A DNA stretch of 64,000 nt, from contig OY987299.1 in assembly GCA_963920635.1 (NCBI GenBank), positions 64,090,692-64,154,691 on the forward strand, read 5' to 3'. The notes below the pieces were generated by a model. That model did no database searches. It had not been told where the DNA came from and worked only from the letters and a program-made list of their open reading frames with translations. Within the stretch, counting starts at the first letter, position 1. Each line of letters begins with the position of its first letter. Made by a program: the position numbers and the translations under genes. Shown one piece after another: positions 34,517 to 43,993 of the stretch. The stretch is from Pseudeuparius sepicola (Eukaryota > Arthropoda > Insecta > Coleoptera > Anthribidae).

Positions 34517-34916
34517 CGGAAGCGTAGAAGGACCACACCATTATTTATTTCTATTCAACTTGAAATTCCGACTTTTAAAGTCAAAATCCGATTTTGAACT
34601 CAAAATTCCGACTTTGAACTCAAAGTTTCGACTCTGAAGTCAAAATTCTGACATTAAACGTAGAAGTCCGACTTTCACAGTCGAAGTTCTACTTTAAAAG
34701 TAAAAGTTCGACTTTAAATTTGAAATTTCGACTATGAAATTCGAAATCCGACTTTGAACTCGAAATTTCTACTTTGAAATTCGAAATCCGACTTTGAAGT
34801 CGAAATTCCGATTTTTATTTTCAGACGAGCATTTCTGAAAATAAAACTGAAAGTTTCGACTTTAAAAATTGGAATTTCGAAATAAAATGATGGTATGGCC
34901 CTTCTACGCTTCCGTA
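34517..34916. mobile_element. TIR element whose core is a CGAAATTCCGACTTT minisatellite
   Basis: The ends are CGGAAGCGTAGAAGG and its exact complement, flanked by TA. The interior (34558-34870) is an array of about 15 degenerate units of roughly 20 bp around TTCGAAATTCCGACTTTGAA. The core is made of short self-complementary steps (AAAGTCG/CGACTTT). Confidence 0.8.
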
Positions 34917-35713
34917 AAAGTAACTTAAAAATCTAGTTAGCAGAGTCTCGATCAAGTGCTCCATGGAAAACAGTGACAGTTGGAATTGTTTTAAATTTAA
35001 GTGAACACGCAGTAATTTCCAATGGTGTCATATGCAGAAAAAGTTTATATGGTGTTGGTTTACGGCGAATACCAGAAATTTTTTTAAAAGTAGTGTGCAG
35101 TTGTTTGATTTGAGCTATAAAATTGAGTCTTCTCGATGTGTATTTTAGAGAAAGATTCCAAATTGTGCAATTTAAAAGCATGATAACCATTTGTTTTGAG
35201 CATCCTTTGATTTGAAGATTTTTTAAATGTACTTAACTCAAGGCAAGCTTGTCTTATTGAATTTGTGGAACATCTTTGGAAATACTGCAATACTAATGCT
35301 ACAGTATTGTCGGATTTCTCTTCTTATTATTTTTCCTTTTCTAACGGAAAAAGCATATTCATTTTCGCAAAAGTTTTGTTGTCAAGAGCATATGGATCGG
35401 GATATATTTGTCGGTTCAACTGTATGTACCTACATCTCTTCTTGAATTTTTCTGGGATTCGCCGTACAACGACAGTAGTTAACGTAAGAGAGTTGAAAAT
35501 AGTCCCCCCACCCCTTTCTTGGTCCCCCCACTCCTTTTTCGTACATTACCCCCCACTCCCACGCCCCTGGTGGGCCCCGCCCACTTTTCCCCCGCGCATG
35601 CGCACCAAGCGCATGACCTCTCCCCCGCACCACGCAGCCATCATACCGTGTAATTGCAGCGTAATGAGTAATTACATTGCCGCCGGTCCTTATTTCCGCG
35701 AAATTCACACATA

Positions 35714-36300
35714 AATGTCAATTTATTGGTTAAGTACCGTTTATACCTACATAACTATTTAAAATAGGTACAAATACTCTCATTTCCCGCGCTTTTTTGT
35801 CTAATTACTCTATTTATCCCCATACAATAAAAAAAACATTACATGGACTGTCAATGTCAATTTATTGTTTACGTACCGTTTATACCTACATAACTATTTA
35901 AAATAGGTACAAATATTCTCATTTCCGCTTTTTTGTCTAATTACTCTATTTATCCCCATACAATAAAAAAAAACATTACATGGACTGTCAATGTCAATTT
36001 ATTGTTTACGTACCGTTTATACCTACATAACTATTTAAAATAGGTACAAATACTCTCATTTCCCGCGCTTTTTTTGTCGAATTAGCAATATTTATCCCCT
36101 TTGCGATGAAAAAAAACATTACATATACTGCACTGCATAGCGTATTAGGTTCTATTTACGCATAATTATCTTCTATTTACCTCAGATCTAATAAAAAATA
36201 AGCTCTTACTGTCATTTCATACATTTTTTACTATTTAACGCTATTTACCCCTTTAAAATGAAAAAAAAAATACAGTGTACCGCACTGTATGGTGTATTAC
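35714..36300. repeat. Tandem repeat of about 138 bp: three good copies and decayed ones
   Basis: GTCAATTTATTG begins at 35717, 35856 and 35993. Each unit contains TACCGTTTATACCTACATAA, AAATAGGTACAAAT and a CCCATACAATAAAAAAAACA end. Two more diverged units can be followed to about 36300. Confidence 0.85.
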
Positions 36301-36476
36301 GTCCTATATTCATGTAATAAACAAAAAAAAGAAATTATATTTTGTCCCACATCTACAAAAATCTGAAAATTCCCAGGCTCCCCCACGTAATTAGGCATGT
36401 GACGTCACAGCCAACGCCTTAAAAATTCCCAAAACAAAGAAAAAATAATAGGTGTACTTACTTTAAAGTGAATATA

Positions 36477-37079
36477 CAGGGTGATTCAGGAGGAAATGTC
36501 AATATTTTAGGTACGTATTCGGGGACCCAAAATAAACATAAAAGTTCCTATAAACATGGGCCCTATTCCCGGCCGTTACCGAAATACAGGGGTAAACAAC
36601 ATTCAATTTAAGGTTTTTATTACATTATTTATAACAGGTAGGCTAGGTTTTGGGTGATTCAGGCGGAAATTCCTGTTGCTTAGCAATAGTAGACCTTAAT
36701 CCTCTGGATTATTGTCTTTGGGGGTGGTTTAAATCATTGGTATATTCAAGTAAAGTAAACACTAGAGATGCATTACTCGATCGAATAATAAATGCAGCAG
36801 CAACTATAAGAAACAGGCCCGTATCCATTCATAGAGCGACCCGAGCTATTCACCAGAGAGCTGACTTATGTTTAGAAGTAAACGGTGGCATTTTTGAAAA
36901 CTATAAAACCTAGCCTACCTGTTATAAATAATGTAATAAAAACCTTAAATTGAATGTTGTTTACCCCTGTATTTCGGTAACGGCCGGGAATAGGACCCAT
37001 GTTTATAGGAACTTTTATGTTTATTTTGGGTCCCCGAATACGTACCTAAAATATTGACATTTCCTCCTGAATCACCCTG
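36477..37079 (+). mobile_element. Mariner-type deletion derivative with TIRs of about 178 bp
   Basis: The termini are CAGGGTGATTCAGGAGGAAA and its complement, with TA on both sides. The arms 36477-36654 and 36902-37079 are nearly perfect, with one visible mismatch. Only the last part of a transposase lies between them. Arm homogeneity suggests recent activity or gene conversion. Confidence 0.88.
36650..36913 (+). pseudogene. C-terminal fragment of a mariner-like transposase
   Basis: After a TIR-derived start it reads DLNPLDYCLWGWFKSLVY, the catalytic third-acid context (P-D-L-N/S-P-x-D in DD34D/DDxD transposases). It continues with VNTRDALLDRIINAA and LCLEVNGGIFENYKT-stop, the usual tail of insect mariner-like transposases. 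The DNA-binding domain and the first two catalytic acids are absent, so it cannot be active by itself. Confidence 0.8.
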
Positions 37080-37084
37080 TATAC

Positions 37085-37800
37085 TCCTAAGAAGAATAAG
37101 TAAGGATATATGAAAAACTCAAACAAAGAAAGCAATTAAAAACACTTTCAAAAGCATGGGTTCCAACACATATTCCAAACGTATGATCGCCGTCGTCCAG
37201 ATGCACTTCCCCAAAACAGCCACGGCTCCTCGAAAAAACAGTCTCTCTGTATAGCACGGCTTTTGGCTTTTGCCGTGTCACCGTCACCCCCCCAGACAAA
37301 GGTAGCCAATCGATAAAAATGACTTCACTTGTTGTACCGTCTGCCATCTACCTAGCACAACTCGTACGACCCTCGTCGAGTCGAACGGTCACTACAGCAA
37401 TCCCTAGGCCACCCTCCGAGGGGTGTGCCGCCAAGTCACCCAGAAGTAGGTACCTATTCCATCCGGTAGGTTGAAGCGTGGACCTCAGTGGGAGCGGGTG
37501 CCAAGAGGGAAATAATATTGGCCGGAGGAGAAAATATTTAACAGTATAATTTGAAATGATATGAAATAAAAGCATATATATTGAAGTGCATTGATATTAT
37601 TTCAGAATATACGTATAGGTACGTGCACTAGTGGAATTAAAGATAGCTGATAAGGTAATTTACGGAAAACCAGCGATGTAATTCACATATTATAATCTAT
37701 GTGAATACGTACACCCAAAATATTTTAGGAACTATTATTAAACTTAATTGTAATACTATATATTTTTTGAGAAGTGGGGGTATATGTTGCAGATAAAAGC
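37085..37800. other. No supported gene
   Basis: Minus ORFs at 37087-37347 and 37348-37575 have no recognisable domain and no splice context matching TAT. Confidence 0.4.
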
Positions 37801-37898
37801 CGCGGGTGGAAGCGCCTAAAATCATTCTCTCCGTACTTCGAATCCGACATTGTATATTTTACCTAGTAATTTGCCAGTCTCGTAAAATTATAGCCAAT

Positions 37899-38123
37899 AT
37901 GTGGGCACTATATTCAAGCCAGAATTGGTGTGATGCCGTAGATCTCGAGAAGGGTATCGAAATAATTAGAGCCGAATTACACAACTTAGAATTCAACAAT
38001 ATCAACTTGAAACGATTTTTATTTAATATTTCGGATTTTTTATCCGAACACATAATAGAAAAGTATGGGCTCGCAGAATTAAAAGAAGACGGATGCTACT
38101 CATTCGACGAGGAAGATGACTAG
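37899..38123 (+). CDS. Hypothetical acidic protein at the end of Polinton element 1
   Basis: Not recognised. From ATG 37899 it is about 74 residues, starting MWALYSSQNWCDAVDLEKG, with mostly helical-looking sequence and an acidic tail FDEEDD. It is convergent with the hexon gene and followed by poly(A)-type signals near 38135-38190. An alternative start lies upstream at 37806. It may be an accessory gene of the element or chance. Confidence 0.35.
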   Translation: MWALYSSQNWCDAVDLEKGIEIIRAELHNLEFNNINLKRFLFNISDFLSEHIIEKYGLAELKEDGCYSFDEEDD

Positions 38124-38317
38124 ACTGATTTGTTTGTAATAAATATGTTATAAAATAATATAGTTTTATACATACCTTATTGTACTGAATAAAAACTGTG
38201 GTATATTTAAAAGTGTTTTTATTTTGTTTTGGGTTATGTAACAACTGAAAATAATACACACCAGATATTATAATTCTTTATTGATCAATTATGAAAATAC
38301 AAGTACATAAAATAAAT

Positions 38318-39553
38318 TCAATACTGAATACCAGTGTTTACAGTACCATCATAAATATTATAGCTAAAATATGAATAATGTATAATTAAAGCATAAGCTC
38401 TGGTGCCTGTTGGGAACCTATTTTTACGTGTCTCAAACTCCAACTTGATGTCCACTGTTGAAGTTTTTAACGAATCTGATTGGTAGGAGCAGTCGATAAC
38501 AAAAGCTGGATTTTTTAAGTATTCTTCTAAATCCATCATTGGTTCTGTAAAATCTTTACCATAATAAGCACTTTGGAAATTTTGGTATGCATAATAGGCT
38601 GGAGCAATAAGTTTTTTTGGGAAATCCAGATTCCATCGTTCGTATGGGTAAACATCAGAATTTAGATAAAGACGAACATTGCCAATGTCGGCGTTAGTAA
38701 ACTGAGTAACATCTTTTGTGTAATTATCGGATTGATCTGTAGATTGGAATCCAATAATAATATAGCGAGGCCTTTCCAAACTCGTGCTCGTCCTTATTGC
38801 CCAAACATCGGATGAAGTATTACGAAGCGCTGGTAATTCATAGAGATCCGATGTACGATATGGCACCTTAACTACTGCATTGTTCCCACCTTTATTTATT
38901 CGTGAGAGTAGTCTAAATTTTTGTTTATCTTCAGGTACAATATGACGAATTTTCCACTCGATCTTTGTGATTTCTAATGTAGCATCAACCTCTCCGATAA
39001 AAGAGTTTTTAAAGGATCCGGCAATAATCAATATCAACTCCTGTTTTAAGTTCAAAATTCCTTTGGAATAATCTTCAGCAAAACCAATCAAAAATTTAAG
39101 TGGGAGTTTTCCATGAAATGTGTGGCTAGTAGAATCTAGGACGGCATTGTTTTCTTCAGACAAACCCCACCCACAAGTAGTAAGGAAATTAGATTGTGCC
39201 TTACTGAATGATACCATAGTTTTTAGGGCTGTTGTTATACCGGGTTTTCTAACCACGCAGACTTGATCTCCGCCCATTTCATAACGTATTTCATCGAAAA
39301 GAAATGCAAATGCGTTATTGGCAAGGTAACACTTCTTTGTCACATCATTAGGGGTAAATTTACCTTCAATATAAATGTAACTATCGGTAATATCAAGAAT
39401 AAGGTCCTGAAAATTTACTGGGATTCGTATTTCATCCGAGTTGTTGTATTTTGGAGACCCATACGGTTTGTAAGTGTGTTCGTGTAGGCTAATGAGTGAC
39501 TGATCAAATACAGGTTCTTCAAACACCTCCAATTTTTCACTGGTGACAACCAT
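38318..39553 (-). CDS. Major capsid (hexon-like) protein, element 1
   Basis: 411 residues, uninterrupted, starting MVVTSEKLEVFEEPVFDQS. It aligns along its whole length with the 408-residue product at 53496-54722. Shared marks are Y.KG-type YIEGKF/YIKGKI near residue 60, AFLFDEIRYE/AFLFDSISYE, and PYRxxxLxELPxL. Further on come RYIIIGFQ/RYVIVGFQ, YPYERW/FPFERL and, near the C-terminus, FPTGTRAYALIIH/FPASTRAYCIIIH. The size, its position next to a penton-like gene and the conserved C-terminus fit the double-jelly-roll capsid protein of insect Polintons; the fold itself is inferred. A TATA-like ATAATAAAAG and a TTCAGTT initiator lie about 30 bp apart upstream (complement near 39640-39680), and an AATAAA follows the stop. 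Confidence 0.75.
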   Translation of the reverse strand: MVVTSEKLEVFEEPVFDQSLISLHEHTYKPYGSPKYNNSDEIRIPVNFQDLILDITDSYIYIEGKFTPNDVTKKCYLANNAFAFLFDEIRYEMGGDQVCVVRKPGITTALKTMVSFSKAQSNFLTTCGWGLSEENNAVLDSTSHTFHGKLPLKFLIGFAEDYSKGILNLKQELILIIAGSFKNSFIGEVDATLEITKIEWKIRHIVPEDKQKFRLLSRINKGGNNAVVKVPYRTSDLYELPALRNTSSDVWAIRTSTSLERPRYIIIGFQSTDQSDNYTKDVTQFTNADIGNVRLYLNSDVYPYERWNLDFPKKLIAPAYYAYQNFQSAYYGKDFTEPMMDLEEYLKNPAFVIDCSYQSDSLKTSTVDIKLEFETRKNRFPTGTRAYALIIHYSYFSYNIYDGTVNTGIQY

Positions 39554-39556
39554 GAT

Positions 39557-39742
39557 TTATTTACGTAGACGTAGGCCAATATATTGTAAAAATTTGCAAA
39601 CTTCCCGTGAAAGACGTCTTGATGTTCCAGATACTTTACATGAACTGAATCTACATCCCCCGATATTTTTACTTTTATTATCGAATATTTCTTGTTTGTT
39701 GTCATATATTTTATATGACTGTTTCTTAAAAACAAATCCCAT
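39557..39742 (-). CDS. Small basic ORF between penton and hexon, element 1
   Basis: 61 residues. It starts MGFVFKKQ two bases after the penton stop and ends LSREVCKFLQYIGLRLRK. The ORF in the same place in element 2 (53342) starts MRLVFGGN and contains LTPENRRFLEALGYHV, so position, start and C-terminal pattern are conserved. It could be a small core or capsid-associated basic protein. The overlap with hexon promoter signals leaves room for doubt. Confidence 0.45.
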   Translation of the reverse strand: MGFVFKKQSYKIYDNKQEIFDNKSKNIGGCRFSSCKVSGTSRRLSREVCKFLQYIGLRLRK

Positions 39743-39743
39743 A

Positions 39744-40478
39744 TTAGATTATTTTTTTTAACTCTAGTTTTACAATGATTTTTTCACCGCGAAAATTGAT
39801 CAAGTTACCACTATCATCCAAGATACGTAGTGTAATGTTTTCGATGTACTGACGCCCTCTAGGATTTATTGGCATGTATATAATATTCTGAGGCTCCTTT
39901 GTTAGTTTATATCCTGGTTCTACGTTAATATCAAATTGGAAGAGGGTGTGAGACTCTGCAGAATTTTGATATGCACCGCCAGTTATATTACAATCAATAC
40001 AGATTATCCTCACTCTCATTATATCCATAGGTAATGTCGACTGGTGAACGACATTTGGTTTTAGAAACGTTCGTTCAAAACCTAACAATGTTCCTATAGA
40101 ATTTTTACATGTAAAATCAATCTCATAACACATTGAAAAAATTTCACATTTGAGAGTATTGTTATTGGCATGTAGAGAAAAGGTTTTTTTGCGTTCAGTC
40201 TCCTGCATCTCCTCTACCTTCATAGCCCGCAGTATCGCCATATAAATTTCACTAATTTCATATGTACCCGGTGGAATGTGGACGATTGTCGAAGTTTTCA
40301 AATCGGGGAGTTTGTATGCAAAACAGTTGTTTGTTTCATCCACGTTGAGTATCGAATTGTAGGTATAGAATCCAATTAGTCCAAGACCATAGTCACAGTT
40401 TGAATCCAACTCTATCGGTGGATAATAATCTGCACTAATTACACTTGTATGTCCAGATAGAGTAAACGTTCGAGACAT
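39744..40478 (-). CDS. Minor capsid (penton-like) protein, element 1
   Basis: 244 residues, starting MSRTFTLSGHTSVISADYYP and intact. It aligns throughout with the broken gene at 52628-53340: TLxGxTSxxSxDxxxPIxLD, YGLxLxGFxTYNSI, SxGxLLGF, DIxxVRxIxIDCNITxGAY, and an end with RGEExIVxLExK. Its place beside the hexon and size of about 240 residues match the single-jelly-roll minor capsid protein of Polintons, which would form the pentameric vertices. The fold assignment is inference from family layout. Confidence 0.72.
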   Translation of the reverse strand: MSRTFTLSGHTSVISADYYPPIELDSNCDYGLGLIGFYTYNSILNVDETNNCFAYKLPDLKTSTIVHIPPGTYEISEIYMAILRAMKVEEMQETERKKTFSLHANNNTLKCEIFSMCYEIDFTCKNSIGTLLGFERTFLKPNVVHQSTLPMDIMRVRIICIDCNITGGAYQNSAESHTLFQFDINVEPGYKLTKEPQNIIYMPINPRGRQYIENITLRILDDSGNLINFRGEKIIVKLELKKII

Positions 40479-40512
40479 GACTGATAAAACTGGAGTTATT
40501 ACAATGTTTTTA

Positions 40513-40905
40513 TTATTTTTTACAGCAACTACATATATGAGCTCTTCCTGTCATTTGCGGTGATTTATTAGACATAGTAACCCTAGCGGAATTATCTGAT
40601 GCGATTCCAACATGTCTCATATTACACAAACAGCAAACCAATCTTTCAGGGTTGGAATCTTCACTATCGCAACCATCTTCAGAAATATCATGTTTGGTGC
40701 AGTACAGATATTTTAGAATATCAACATCGTTCTGTATATGTTCGGGCAATTTATGCCAAAGCAATGGTATCTCTTCTGATGCACAAGCAATTATTACTTC
40801 TTTGGGCATATCTGCTAATTGTTTTTCACTCATTTTAGTTAAACTGCGTAAACGAGAAAACGCCAGCAGGGAATGTGCCATTCTTTTTATTGTTTCACGA
40901 TCCAT
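40513..40905 (-). CDS. Cys-rich protein between penton and protease, element 1
   Basis: From ATG 40905 about 130 residues, starting MDRETIKRMAHSLLAFSRL. The C-terminal third has CCLCNMRH, then HICSCCKK after about 30 residues, a pattern suggesting a zinc ribbon. A longer start at 40956 would overlap the protease more. Element 2 has no gene in this slot. Function unknown; an accessory or structural role is possible. Confidence 0.5.
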   Translation of the reverse strand: MDRETIKRMAHSLLAFSRLRSLTKMSEKQLADMPKEVIIACASEEIPLLWHKLPEHIQNDVDILKYLYCTKHDISEDGCDSEDSNPERLVCCLCNMRHVGIASDNSARVTMSNKSPQMTGRAHICSCCKK

Positions 40906-40913
40906 TTTGATGG

Positions 40914-41286
40914 TTAAGTGGGGTCTGTGAGAAACTGCAAGCACAAATGTCCACACCAGACTGTATCAAATTCTTGTTGTCTTTCATAGTTGTAATATAT
41001 TTTACTTGCATTTTTCACACCCGTATATAATAAGTAGTGCACTATTTCTGAAGGTGGTGGTAAATCTCCAAAACTGTCGTAATAGCTGACTATAGGTCCG
41101 ATTTTTTTAAATGCGGTCCAATGCGTCCCCTTTCCCTCTTTTCTATCCAAGTTCACAATGATGGATTCGTTAAGTAATGGTCCTCCTTTAGGTAGAGTGT
41201 CCCGCATGAACACACCCCTAAAATATGGAATTTTTAACTTTTTCGCAAAAAATTCAATATCGATGTTGGAGAGGGCTCTGAGGGGT
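40914..41286 (-). pseudogene. Adenain-like maturation protease, element 1, start codon lost
   Basis: Contains KGTHWTAFKK (catalytic His), YYDSFGD (acid) and VWCGHLCLQFL (catalytic Cys in CGxxC), the triad order of the adenovirus cysteine protease (peptidase family C5). Homology to the element 2 protein extends upstream to KIPYFRGVFMRDTL. However, no ATG precedes that part: the site matching the partner's ATG reads otherwise and a stop lies just before. Translation from the internal Met at 41213 would lack the first 25 residues or so. Such proteases cleave capsid precursors during virion maturation. Confidence 0.75.
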
Positions 41287-41293
41287 AGGGACT

Positions 41294-41580
41294 TTAAAAG
41301 TTTTTTTGATTATTTAAATATAATCCATAGCCTGAGCGGTATGGTTTCAAATACATTCCTTTTCCCAATGCGATGGCCTCCATAGTTTTGTTATGGCGGG
41401 TAGTCTCTATTAATTGATTTCGCGCATCCTTTGTATGGTTAACAGCTTTTACAATACCTGCTGTACCACCGGCCAATGCACCTAGCGCAGATAGTCCGGC
41501 GAATATCGGCAACAGCGGTAATATGCCACCAAATTTGGGAATTGGGATTATACGGGGTGTTTGTAACTTTCCTTTTCCAC
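41294..41580 (-). pseudogene. Hydrophobic minor structural protein, element 1
   Basis: From 41512 it reads FAGLSALGALAGGTAGIV, a Gly/Ala-rich hydrophobic segment, then EAIALGKGMYLKPYRSGYGL. This matches the element 2 protein at 51879-52247 (LGALGALGSVAGGAGAV, EAIGKEGSGLYLRK). The frame is open a little further upstream (PKFGGILPLLPIF), but the basic N-terminal part lies in another frame joined near 41582, so a frameshift is likely. Position and hydrophobicity suggest a membrane-active or core minor capsid protein comparable to adenovirus pVI/pX. That role is inference. Confidence 0.55.
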
Positions 41581-42138
41581 TATTTTTTTAAGTATTTGCG
41601 AGCCGCTTTCAAAGCCACCTGTGCGGTTGAATGTAGATCACTCCGAATTGCATGTTTGCCTCCCACTTTTTTGAGAGTTTTACGCACGTCTACCAAAAGA
41701 CCTCTACCAAAAGTAACTTTTTTATTTGAAGCCTTTTTCTCGTTCCGAGATGTACTATGTTTGGCAGGTAGAGAAGTGCAACCCATTCCAAATCGTTGTT
41801 TGGTTTTCATTATATTAGTGACAAGCCAAGCGGCTGCTCTCTCACCGGCTTCCGCGTCTTTGGATTTAACTCGTTCCCACGCTCGTTGTTCAAGATATTT
41901 GTCAGCTTTATGAGATATCGTGCTCCTTGCAAGCGGAATCTAATTGATTAATTCCAGTCTCTCCTCTACGTAACCTTTTTTGGAGGTGGGTCCCGGGCCC
42001 GCAAAATTGATATCCTGGTAAATGAAGCTCAAACGGGAGTTTATTAATTAATGTATTAATAACACCCCGACCAGTTTTTAATCGTCGGCCTTTGCGGGAG
42101 CATCCACGACGTGTACTACTCTGCTCAACAGATAACAT
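41580..42138 (-). pseudogene. Parvovirus-type phospholipase A2 protein, element 1, frameshifted
   Basis: From ATG 42138 (MLSVEQSS) the frame reaches LPGYQFCGPGT (Ca-binding loop) and LDSACKEHDIS (catalytic His-Asp). It then stops at 41908 while homology resumes in another frame (AWERVKSKDAEAGERAAAWL). Compared with element 2, about 10 codons after HDI are missing, so the catalytic helix is broken. The domain type is the one found in parvovirus VP1, which helps particles leave endosomes. A TATATATAAAC box lies about 30 bp upstream of the start (complement near 42168-42180). Confidence 0.75.
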
Positions 42139-42211
42139 TTGAGTGAATGCGGAAAATAAATGTAATTTGTTTATATATAATATTTTAACATGCGTGTTGT
42201 AAAGCAAGGAT

Positions 42212-42882
42212 AATCACTTGAAGTTGATAACCTAGATGATAGAGTTACAAACGAGACAGATAATTGTCGACGACATGGATCGCTTCTACCCAATAGCATA
42301 CGCGGCTTGATTATCGGCCCATCTAACTGTGGAAAGACAAATGTAATGATTTCGCTGCTAACCCACCCGCAAGGGCTACATTTTTCCAATATCTATATTT
42401 TTTCCAAATCATTATACCAACCAAAGTATCAGTACTTGAAAAATGTTGTAACACCCATAGTGGGAATGGGTCTATACACATTTAGCGATAGAGAGTCTAT
42501 CATGGAACCGTCGAAAGCCGAACCCGATTCAATATTTATATTTGATGACGTCATATGTGAGAAACAAGATGAAATCAGAGCCTATTTCAGTATGGGGCGC
42601 CATAAAAATGTAGATTCCTTTTTCTTAGCACAAACTTATTCGAAAATACCAAAACAACTAGTTCGTGACAACGCAAATTTACTTGTCGTGTTCAAATAAG
42701 ACGAAACAAATTTACGTCATATCTTTAGTGACCATATAAACCCCGATTTAACTTTTGCAGAATTTCTTAAAATCTGTGGGGAATGTTGGAAATACCGTTA
42801 TGGATTTTTGGTTATTGACAAAGACAGTGAAAAAAATAATGGGAGATATCGAAAGTGTTTTGATAGTTACATATACATATAA
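42212..42882 (+). pseudogene. Genome-packaging ATPase, element 1, with internal stop and no start codon
   Basis: Walker A is GPSNCGKTNV, Walker B is SIFIFDDV, followed by the sensor-like AQTYSKIPKQLVRDNANLLV. This is the pattern of the FtsK/HerA (A32-like) packaging ATPases of Polintons and related viruses, which pump DNA into capsids. The frame is open from 42212 but has no ATG. At 42697-42699 a TAA replaces the Gln codon found in element 2. Homology continues in the same frame to TAA at 42880-42882. Confidence 0.8.
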
Positions 42883-42933
42883 ACATTTTTTAATTTAATC
42901 ATTCGTAAACCATCTAGCGTGGGAAGAACAACA

Positions 42934-43923
42934 ATGGATAAAAACATGCAGGATGAAATAGAGCTTAAACGAAAATTAGTTGAAGCCACGGAAGCAGTGC
43001 GTAAGAAATTAAAATCCGTTCAAAGCAGAAACTTTGAGGATAAAAGAGTACTCGAGAAAATGTATGAACCTATTACAAAGCCATTGAATATAATATCGAA
43101 AAAAGCTGTAGAACCTGCTAAAGTGGAAAAAGTATATCCTAAAATAAAAGGGGAAAAATATGAATTTTTTGCTATAAACAATAGTAATGATGAGCGTAAT
43201 GATGATAGTAATGATGATAGTAATTATAGCAGTACAAGTGAGAGTGTAGAAAGCAAAGACAGATCATCCCTCTTAGAGCAAAATATTTCCAACACTGGAA
43301 AAACTAGACGGGAGATGTTGTTCGAACACCTGGATGGCGTTAAAAACAACAGAGCAGAATACGATTATGATTATGGAATACGTTTTGATAATACAACAAA
43401 TAAATTTTTCATGGGCGGTGCAGAAGTTAAATTTTCGCACAAAAAAAATATTTCAATTGTGCATGACAATAACGTTGCTACTTTTGATGGTAACGATGAG
43501 ATGTTTGATGTGATTTTCTTGAAGTTGCCCGAAAACATCCTTAGGAACGGACTTAGTAATGAAACCCAAATGGCTTATACTGAGATTTTAAGATCAACGG
43601 GGGCACCCTACAAATACTACGACCCCAGTCGGGGCTTAAACGTAAAAAACAGAAGAAAATTTAAGGAGATCATAGAACCACTAATGAGGGGTTATGTTAA
43701 TTCGATGGGGGGTTCTGAAACAAAGAAGGGTGGTTTGCTTACACTACCTTATAGAAAAACATTAAATAATGATCCAATCAGCTACCTCTACTGGAACAAA
43801 CCAAAGGAACTAATTGATCGATTACGTTTATTATGGAGCTCTAAAATGGCTGGAAATACCGGAGTGGATAATGAAATAATATCAATAACCGACGAGCTAA
43901 AGGAGGAGGGAATTATATATTAA
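42934..43923 (+). CDS. Conserved Polinton protein of unknown function, element 1
   Basis: About 329 residues from ATG 42934 (MDKNMQDEIELKRKLVEA). The N-terminal third is charged and helical, possibly a coiled coil. A low-complexity Asn/Asp/Ser stretch (NDERNDDSNDDSN) lies near residue 90. The C-terminal half is compact and ends YLYWNKPKELIDRLRLLWSS...DNEI. The gene in the same slot of element 2 shares the start (LEKxxxPxT) and the end (xELVDRLRLL), but is interrupted there by a Penelope-like insertion. In both elements it follows the ATPase. No function can be assigned. Confidence 0.7.
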   Translation: MDKNMQDEIELKRKLVEATEAVRKKLKSVQSRNFEDKRVLEKMYEPITKPLNIISKKAVEPAKVEKVYPKIKGEKYEFFAINNSNDERNDDSNDDSNYSSTSESVESKDRSSLLEQNISNTGKTRREMLFEHLDGVKNNRAEYDYDYGIRFDNTTNKFFMGGAEVKFSHKKNISIVHDNNVATFDGNDEMFDVIFLKLPENILRNGLSNETQMAYTEILRSTGAPYKYYDPSRGLNVKNRRKFKEIIEPLMRGYVNSMGGSETKKGGLLTLPYRKTLNNDPISYLYWNKPKELIDRLRLLWSSKMAGNTGVDNEIISITDELKEEGIIY

Positions 43924-43993
43924 CCTATTCACCCAAGTTGTTTTTTATAAATATCATACACAGCACTAAATAAATTAGTGTGTGTTGTACAGT

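Noticed and set aside
35430..35714. Overlapping ORFs in a C-rich patch
   Set aside because: Low-complexity CCCC runs create open frames on both strands; no domain.
37087..37575. Two minus ORFs considered as upstream TAT exons
   Set aside because: They lack the N-terminal TAT motifs (such as NPSNPCG) and matching splice phases.
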